Shown one piece after another: positions 21,901 through 25,109 of a stretch of DNA of 25,109 nt. This DNA comes from an uncultured Dialister sp. Its GTDB lineage: Bacteria; Bacillota; Negativicutes; Veillonellales; Dialisteraceae. The position numbers and the translations under genes were made by a program. The notes under the pieces are model-generated. The model searched no databases and was not told where the DNA came from. It worked only from the letters and a program-made list of their open reading frames with translations. The number at the start of each line of letters is the position of its first letter. Position 1 is the stretch's first letter. The stretch is from positions 1-25,109 of the forward strand of contig CAKQBK010000038.1 in assembly GCA_934216155.1 (NCBI GenBank), given 5' to 3'.

Positions 21901-23388
21901 TTGACGGCACTGGTTTCACTATCTGGCAATAAGAAGGAACCCAATGCAGATGTATCTGTCACGTTGGACCACCCTAGCTATGGAGATATTTCTTTTGATA
22001 CTTTATCTCTCATGGCCAATGCAAGTCACAATGTGGTGACCATTCAGAATGCCCTTCTTGCCAAAGATATCTATCGGGCCAGCATGAAAGGAACCATGCC
22101 GGGCAACCTCTTTACGGGAAGCACCACCGATAAAGCGGTACCGTTGGATTTGGATATCAATCTGGACCAAGCGGATATGAATATTCTGGCACTTTTCTGC
22201 AAGCCCGTCACATCGGCATCGGGACCAATCAAAGGTCATGTGAAAGTAGCTGGCAGTTATGAGAATCCTCTTCTCTTTGGCGGCGTATCTGTCAAAGAAG
22301 GACAATTGTCTCTTATGACTATGAATGAGCCGATTCATCCGATTACATTGTCCCTTTCTTTGGAAGGCAACCGTGCCACCTTTGACAGCACTGCTGTCTT
22401 TGGCGGGGGACAGGCATCTGCCAAGGGATCTGTTGATTGGGAAAATAAAAAGATTTCTCACTATGAAGGGGAAGCCCATATCCATACTCCGTCGGTGAAA
22501 TCTACCTATTTCAAAGGCGCCATTGATGGAGATTTCCAGTGTGGTGAAATTTTTGAAAAATTGGGCGTTTCGGGAAATCTGTCTATCCATGATGCGGTCA
22601 TTGATGTGCCATTTGCTCTGTTTACAGGAGAAGAAAGTACGGCTCCAGATATGCTGACAAAGATTTCTGTCAATATCGGAGACAATGTGAAACTTTACAA
22701 CAGTTCCCTCTATGACTTGATGATTCATGGTAATGTGGATATGATGGGCAATTTGCAAGATCCCATCCTGACAGGCCGTGTGAACGTGGAAAAAGGCACT
22801 GTCAGAATCAATATGTCTGAGTTCAAAGTCGATGAAGCCAGAGCCATCTGGGGCGGGGAACCAGGTTCCTTCCTGCCGGTGGTTCACGTGAAAGCCAATA
22901 CCAAAGTGGGGCACTATGCTATTGGCGCTGAATTGGATGGCCCTCCAGGGGATATGAAGACCGTCTTCCATAGTGAACCGGCACTGAATGATTCCCAGAT
23001 TGTGATGCTTCTCACATTGCATGCGGACCCAACGAAAGACAATAGCGGTGCCATGGAAGGGGCTCTCTTCAACGCAGGGCTGACCATGATTTTTGGCGAT
23101 TCTATGAAGAGTTTCTTCCAGGATACCATTGGATTAGACCTGATTAGTGTTACCTCCAGTTTGACTGACTACTATAGCAGCTTGGATGATAACCAGACAG
23201 GAAATTATTACATCAAGATTGGGAAATATCTTTTCAATGATTTCATGCTCACCGCCACCATGGGGGTCAACAATGATAAAAAGAGCATGGGCTTCCATTA
23301 CGATTTCACTTCCCACGCCGGCCTCTCCTCGTGGTATAATAGCGATGACGACAGTTACGTAGGAACGGACTGGAGCTTTAAGTTCTAA
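19000..23388 (+). CDS. tamB: TamB/DUF490 family translocation and assembly protein
   Basis: The 1462-residue protein has an N-terminal membrane anchor (IAAFIFILLCIIYLLIRPII, about 13-32) and then a very long stretch of AsmA/TamB-like beta repeats (recurring G-x-(V/I/L)-x-(L/I/V)-x-G-x-(Y/F/M) patterns). The C-terminal TamB domain (about 1110-1462) contains VGHYAIGAELDGPPGDMKTV and SEPALNDSQIVMLLT and ends SFKF. TamB-like proteins bridge the inner and outer membrane and are linked to phospholipid transfer and outer-membrane protein assembly. No tamA/bamA gene is in the window. The start is GTG 19000 after TTAGGAG (18987-18993). It sits after mlaEFD and tolC, the order I recall for Veillonella parvula, so two lipid-bridge systems are side by side. 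Confidence 0.93.
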   Translation: MESGSKLKWWLNSIAAFIFILLCIIYLLIRPIIVQNLEPVLTEKAGEKINGTLTWDMMDIDPNLDLSFTNLVLKDQNGEDVLKSPSLTIGWSSSALFNYLVSDGGVVDVVKDIHVDTPEVHLKENADGSWNVESLLKPSDDTDNGTFTGRLLIQNGEATIQLSDDSTYEFTGLGTTFSWDKDGKITGPFEGSVLDSHFDGNLNFTNTNQLEVNLKTDPVSLKSLQPLLNQFPQVSQKLEVNNGTGEVTSAKIWKSDGAVAYHVKGHINDAALRYENYILADGAAFFDIENGHASFSEVSLKINDQKFTGDGAIHFDMDDPILQGQVTLQDIDINKLMPEEAAAGVVSGTVSLSGTMNNPFISGELLVKNGQYQNLTIPQGAIRFSYGDNQISIPYLMADAMGGHVEGHGSYDMTSGGFEGNVSADHISLDEIPVDTPVGGIVSGHVIAKGSYTGGNLSLQYATGEGEGTNLSYDTFQGEKISGFGSYQNGRWQGCGYGMNVSYDGIHLSTLSGSAKGQGEELDVEYLTGTSGEGAFTLSGHYGNTMDLTGQISSMDLSMVSSLAGVDVGGKGSADFHVKGTMANPTGSAHVSARDGHIQNVHYDSIDGQVNFHDGKADVTSLTLKDPEGNHTIKGVVGLTAPHDLQLTVTSEKTRIEHLLSLANLDYPVTGWIENTMTIGGNLDVPTVSGDFQAWSGSIMGELFQSISGQYSYDKDGLTLKNGLAYIYGGTAAVNGKVTEQGIDMDVSLMDIDMDHMLPNRGIVGKVNMNGHAGGTMEKPTFDGTLSSREITIGGTSLYMISTGIHYVDHLVSLDEGSFRQQNGTFTWKGSYHTETGVVRGLLQFDGWNIKEALKLFKMPSSAVDGTVKGGMRIGGTLDAPNVDFKADLQSGHLGDTPLGEGHLDFSYMNGALAIRTFQIPVGSGLLAMEGNMNSAGDLDIQVAAKDMDISWIPQVMEKKDMKLGGHLTALVSLSGNKKEPNADVSVTLDHPSYGDISFDTLSLMANASHNVVTIQNALLAKDIYRASMKGTMPGNLFTGSTTDKAVPLDLDINLDQADMNILALFCKPVTSASGPIKGHVKVAGSYENPLLFGGVSVKEGQLSLMTMNEPIHPITLSLSLEGNRATFDSTAVFGGGQASAKGSVDWENKKISHYEGEAHIHTPSVKSTYFKGAIDGDFQCGEIFEKLGVSGNLSIHDAVIDVPFALFTGEESTAPDMLTKISVNIGDNVKLYNSSLYDLMIHGNVDMMGNLQDPILTGRVNVEKGTVRINMSEFKVDEARAIWGGEPGSFLPVVHVKANTKVGHYAIGAELDGPPGDMKTVFHSEPALNDSQIVMLLTLHADPTKDNSGAMEGALFNAGLTMIFGDSMKSFFQDTIGLDLISVTSSLTDYYSSLDDNQTGNYYIKIGKYLFNDFMLTATMGVNNDKKSMGFHYDFTSHAGLSSWYNSDDDSYVGTDWSFKF

Positions 23389-23394
23389 GTGCAT

Positions 23395-23530
23395 ACAGGT
23401 TGCTCAAGTTGCTAAGGATTCTCAGGTTTCTTGAATGTGTTGATAGACGCTAGCGTTCATTTGATAGGTTCGTGAAACCTAAGCAACCTGAGAAACCTGT
23501 AATCTGTAGCGATATTATGCCTACTCACAC
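23395..23530 (+). repeat. 9-mer-armed palindrome after tamB (forward core, partial)
   Basis: The left arm (CAGGTTGCTCAAGTTGCTAA, then GGATTCTCAGG) starts 7 nt after the tamB stop. The right arm is AAACCTAAGCAACCTGAGAA, and the core reads CTTGAATGTGTTGATAGACG, then CTAGCGTTCATTT. The right inner block (TAGCGATATTATGCCTACTC) is kept, but the left terminal repeat is absent. Confidence 0.78.
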
Positions 23531-23548
23531 AAAGGGGTTATACATTAC

Positions 23549-24166
23549 ATGATCGAAGAATATACAAAGTCGCTCTCTCAGCTGAAGCCGCTCAGCCCGG
23601 AGGAAGAAAGAGCGCTGTGGAAACAATATAAAGAGGACCATCTGCTAGAGGCCAGGCAGTCTTTGATAGAGCACTATCAGCTCCTTGTCTTTCGAGAAGC
23701 CATGAAATATGGATTGCAGGAAGCGGTGACGCTGGATTTGATTCAAGAAGGAACCGTGGGCCTCATGGAAGCGGTAGAACGATTTGAACCCGCCAATGGA
23801 GTGGCCTTCTCCCTCTATGCGGTTCATCGCATTCGAGGTCGTATGGTGAACTTCTTGCAGGAAAATGGAAACGAAATTCTTCTGGAAGATGGGGAAGAAG
23901 AAACGGTCTTTCTCTCCAAAGAAGCGCCGGATACCGCTTTTGAAATGGTGGATCGAAAAGACATGCACCAGGCCATCAGTTCCGCCATGGAGCGATTGCC
24001 CGTGCAAGAACAGGACGTGATTCGTAGGGTGTACCTGAAAGAACAGACCGCCCTGGAAACGGCCAATGCCATGGACGTGTCCACTGCTTATGTGTATCGA
24101 CTGGAAAAACGAGGGATTCGCCGGTTGCGAGGGATGCTTTCTAAATTGATGCATGATAGAAAATAG
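23549..24166 (+). CDS. Sigma-70 family RNA polymerase sigma factor, compact
   Basis: The 205-residue protein contains sigma region 2 (about 33-105: LIEHYQLLVFREAMKYG, DLIQEGTVGLMEAVERF, FSLYAVHRIRGRMVNFLQ) and sigma region 4 (about 145-200: AMERLPVQEQDVIRRVYL, ALETANAMDVSTAYVYRLEK, then RGIRRLRGML). Region 1.1 is absent and region 3 is replaced by a short acidic linker (LLEDGEEETVFL). It would direct RNA polymerase to a special promoter set, resembling group 3 factors or compact ECF-like ones. I cannot name the regulon. ATG 23549 follows AAAGGGG (23531-23537). No anti-sigma factor gene is adjacent. It stands alone, with a palindrome before it and a terminator after it. Confidence 0.85.
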   Translation: MIEEYTKSLSQLKPLSPEEERALWKQYKEDHLLEARQSLIEHYQLLVFREAMKYGLQEAVTLDLIQEGTVGLMEAVERFEPANGVAFSLYAVHRIRGRMVNFLQENGNEILLEDGEEETVFLSKEAPDTAFEMVDRKDMHQAISSAMERLPVQEQDVIRRVYLKEQTALETANAMDVSTAYVYRLEKRGIRRLRGMLSKLMHDRK

Positions 24167-24182
24167 AATAGATAGTGAAAAC

Positions 24183-24219
24183 AACCAGCAGAGGATTGCC
24201 TTCTGCTGGTTTTGCTTTT
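24183..24219 (+). terminator. Terminator of the sigma factor gene
   Basis: The 10-bp stem AACCAGCAGA / TCTGCTGGTT with a 9-nt loop is followed by TTTTGCTTTT, 16 nt after the stop codon. Confidence 0.9.
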
Positions 24220-24255
24220 GTGACTGGGGATTAGGAAATATGACTCTATCCATAA
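24220..24255. repeat. Fragment of the AGTCACC/TAGGGAT heptamer element
   Basis: GTGACTGGGGATTAGGAAAT, then ATGACTCTATCC matches the left part of the element at 2466-2535. It is a half copy joined to the tandem array. Confidence 0.55.
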
Positions 24256-24416
24256 AGGCACTAGCGATAACCCTCTTCCTTTGGAAGGGGGCAGGGGGGA
24301 TAGTTCGCTATAGCGGATACACTGAGATGAGGAACATCATGTTGTCGGCGTTCTGCAAAGGCGGCTAAGCAAACAACTCTTCTTCGTCGGCCTATCCCCG
24401 GCTCGCAAGCGAGACT

Positions 24417-24448
24417 GCCCCTTCCTGAGGAAGGGGCTCTTATTTTTT
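24417..24448 (+). terminator. Terminator-like hairpin in tandem unit 1
   Basis: The 9-bp stem GCCCCTTCC / GGAAGGGGC with a 3-nt loop is followed by TCTTATTTTTT. The same structure recurs at 24676-24707. In the third unit (24935-24955) the stem is kept but the T run is lost. Confidence 0.7.
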
Positions 24449-24675
24449 AGAGATGAAATGTCTAGAGGAACATGGAGATGAGCGGTGCATATGAAGGAGC
24501 CTGTAGCGATGGAAGCATTAGCGGTAACCCTCTTCCTTTGGAAGGGGGGGCAGGGGGGATAGCTCGCACAAGCGGACATACTGAGATGAGAAACATCAAG
24601 TTGTCGGCGTTCTGCGAAGGCGGCTAGTCAAACATCTCTTCTTCGACGGCCTATCCTCGGCTCGCAAGCGAGCCT

Positions 24676-24707
24676 GCCCCTTCCTAAGGAAGGGGCTCTT
24701 ATTTTTT
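24676..24707 (+). terminator. Terminator-like hairpin in tandem unit 2
   Basis: This has the same 9-bp stem as unit 1, with loop TAA and tail TCTTATTTTTT. Confidence 0.7.
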
Positions 24708-25017
24708 AGAGATGAAATGGCTAGAGGAATATGGAGATGAGCGGTGCATATGAAGGAGCCTGTAGCGATGGAAGCATTAGCGGTAACCCTCTTCCTTTGG
24801 AAGGGGGGGCAGGGGGGATAGCTCGCACAAGCGGACATACTGAGATGAGAAACATCAAGTTGTCGGCGTTCTGCGAAGGCGGCTAGTCAAACATCTCTTC
24901 TTCGTCGACCTATTCCCGGCTCGCAAGCGAGCCTGCCCCTTCCTAAGGAAGGGGCTCTTAATTGGTCTGTGGCGATGATGTGGCTGGAGAAACATAGTGA
25001 TGTAAGGGCTATCAAAA

Positions 25018-25109
25018 GGTTCTCGTGCGGAGGAAATCGTTAGATTTCTAATCGCACGAGAACCCTCAGAACCCTCAGAACCCTCAGAACCCTCAGAACC
25101 CTCAGAACC
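25018..25109. repeat. Hairpin followed by an exact 9-mer array, cut by window end
   Basis: A 12-bp perfect stem (25018-25029 with 25053-25064; GGTTCTCGTGCG) encloses a second stem GAAATC / GATTTC. Directly after it, 25065-25109 is five exact copies of CTCAGAACC, running off the window. The unit is the same type as the arms of the 9-mer palindromes, so this may be the start of another member with a different core. Confidence 0.85.

Larger units (their letters stand above)
24256..25000. repeat. Tandem array of three ~258-bp units
   Basis: The shared landmark CCCTCTTCCTTTGGAAGGGG begins at 24271, 24528 and 24787, giving periods of 257 and 259. Each unit has a body of about 200 bp and a spacer of about 55 bp (ATGAAATG.CTAGAGGAA.AT). 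Units two and three are nearly identical, unit one is more diverged, and the last spacer is degenerate. Each body is partly palindromic (left CCTCTTCCTTTGGAAGGGGG against right CCCCTTCCTAAGGAAGGGGC) and contains the hairpin GGCTCGCAAGCGAGCC (the first unit reads GGCTCGCAAGCGAGAC). I accept no gene in 24167-25109. Confidence 0.88.

Noticed and set aside
24337..24838. Two nearly identical 80-codon minus-strand frames
   Set aside because: They are the same piece of the tandem 258-bp unit read twice, with proline- and cysteine-rich nonsense translation from GC-rich palindromes.
25065..25109. CRISPR-like array
   Set aside because: The 9-nt units are contiguous without spacers, so this is a tandem repeat, not a CRISPR.
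1..25109. tRNA or rRNA genes
   Set aside because: Reading the gaps by eye I saw no TTC-arm (GGTTCRANNCC) in a cloverleaf context; GGTTC strings belong to the 9-mer arms. A tRNAscan run would settle it.

Overview
The window looks like a chromosomal segment of a diderm Firmicute (class Negativicutes, probably Veillonellales; I cannot fix the genus). Two facts support this. A typical Firmicutes housekeeping block (alaS, ireB, ruvX, DUF1292) lies a few kilobases from genes that only make sense in a cell with an outer membrane (mlaE, mlaF, mlaD, tolC, tamB). All genes I accept are on the + strand.

Layout. 1-817 holds only repeats. 818-2419 is a SpoVB/YtgP-type lipid flippase, 3110-3847 a secreted NlpC/P60 peptidase with a peptidoglycan-binding domain, and 4168-4941 a nitrilase-family amidohydrolase. 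4942-5823 is a nest of inserted repeats that ends in a clean promoter for alaS (5824-8433). ireB, ruvX and a DUF1292 gene follow as a tight group to 9672. A higBA-type toxin-antitoxin pair (9872-10514) sits between two similar repeat-plus-terminator blocks. 10515-11904 has no gene and holds several palindromic repeats and a possible interrupted structured RNA. A small secreted lipoyl-like protein (11905-12213) and an S55-family (SpoIVB peptidase) protein (12451-14328) lead into mlaE-mlaF-mlaD (14419-17104), tolC (17399-18874) and tamB (19000-23388). A compact sigma-70 family factor (23549-24166) and a tandem array of about 258-bp units (24256-25000) close the window.

How the genes work together. 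MlaE and MlaF form an ABC transporter in the inner membrane. MlaD carries an inner-membrane anchor, an MCE domain, a long helical stretch and a C-terminal segment that looks like an outer-membrane beta-barrel, so one protein could bridge the envelope. TamB is a second envelope-spanning lipid-transfer candidate, and TolC is an outer-membrane export channel. The flippase and the NlpC/P60 enzyme act on peptidoglycan. The common theme is envelope building.

The most unusual feature is the intergenic DNA. Nearly every gap contains a large palindrome whose arms are built from short tandem units. One family (about ten copies, roughly 190-230 bp when complete) uses 9-nt units of the CTNAGAACC type, a central GCTAGC palindrome and terminal inverted repeats like CAATGCTGTTAAGTTAAG. 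A second class uses 7-nt units (AACAACY, TTAACTG, TAATCCC, CTCACTC, AGTCACC). Its unit sequence differs from element to element, yet the two arms of each element match each other. Elements are nested inside each other, and at least one doubles as a transcription terminator. I regard this repeat system as the best candidate for something undescribed.
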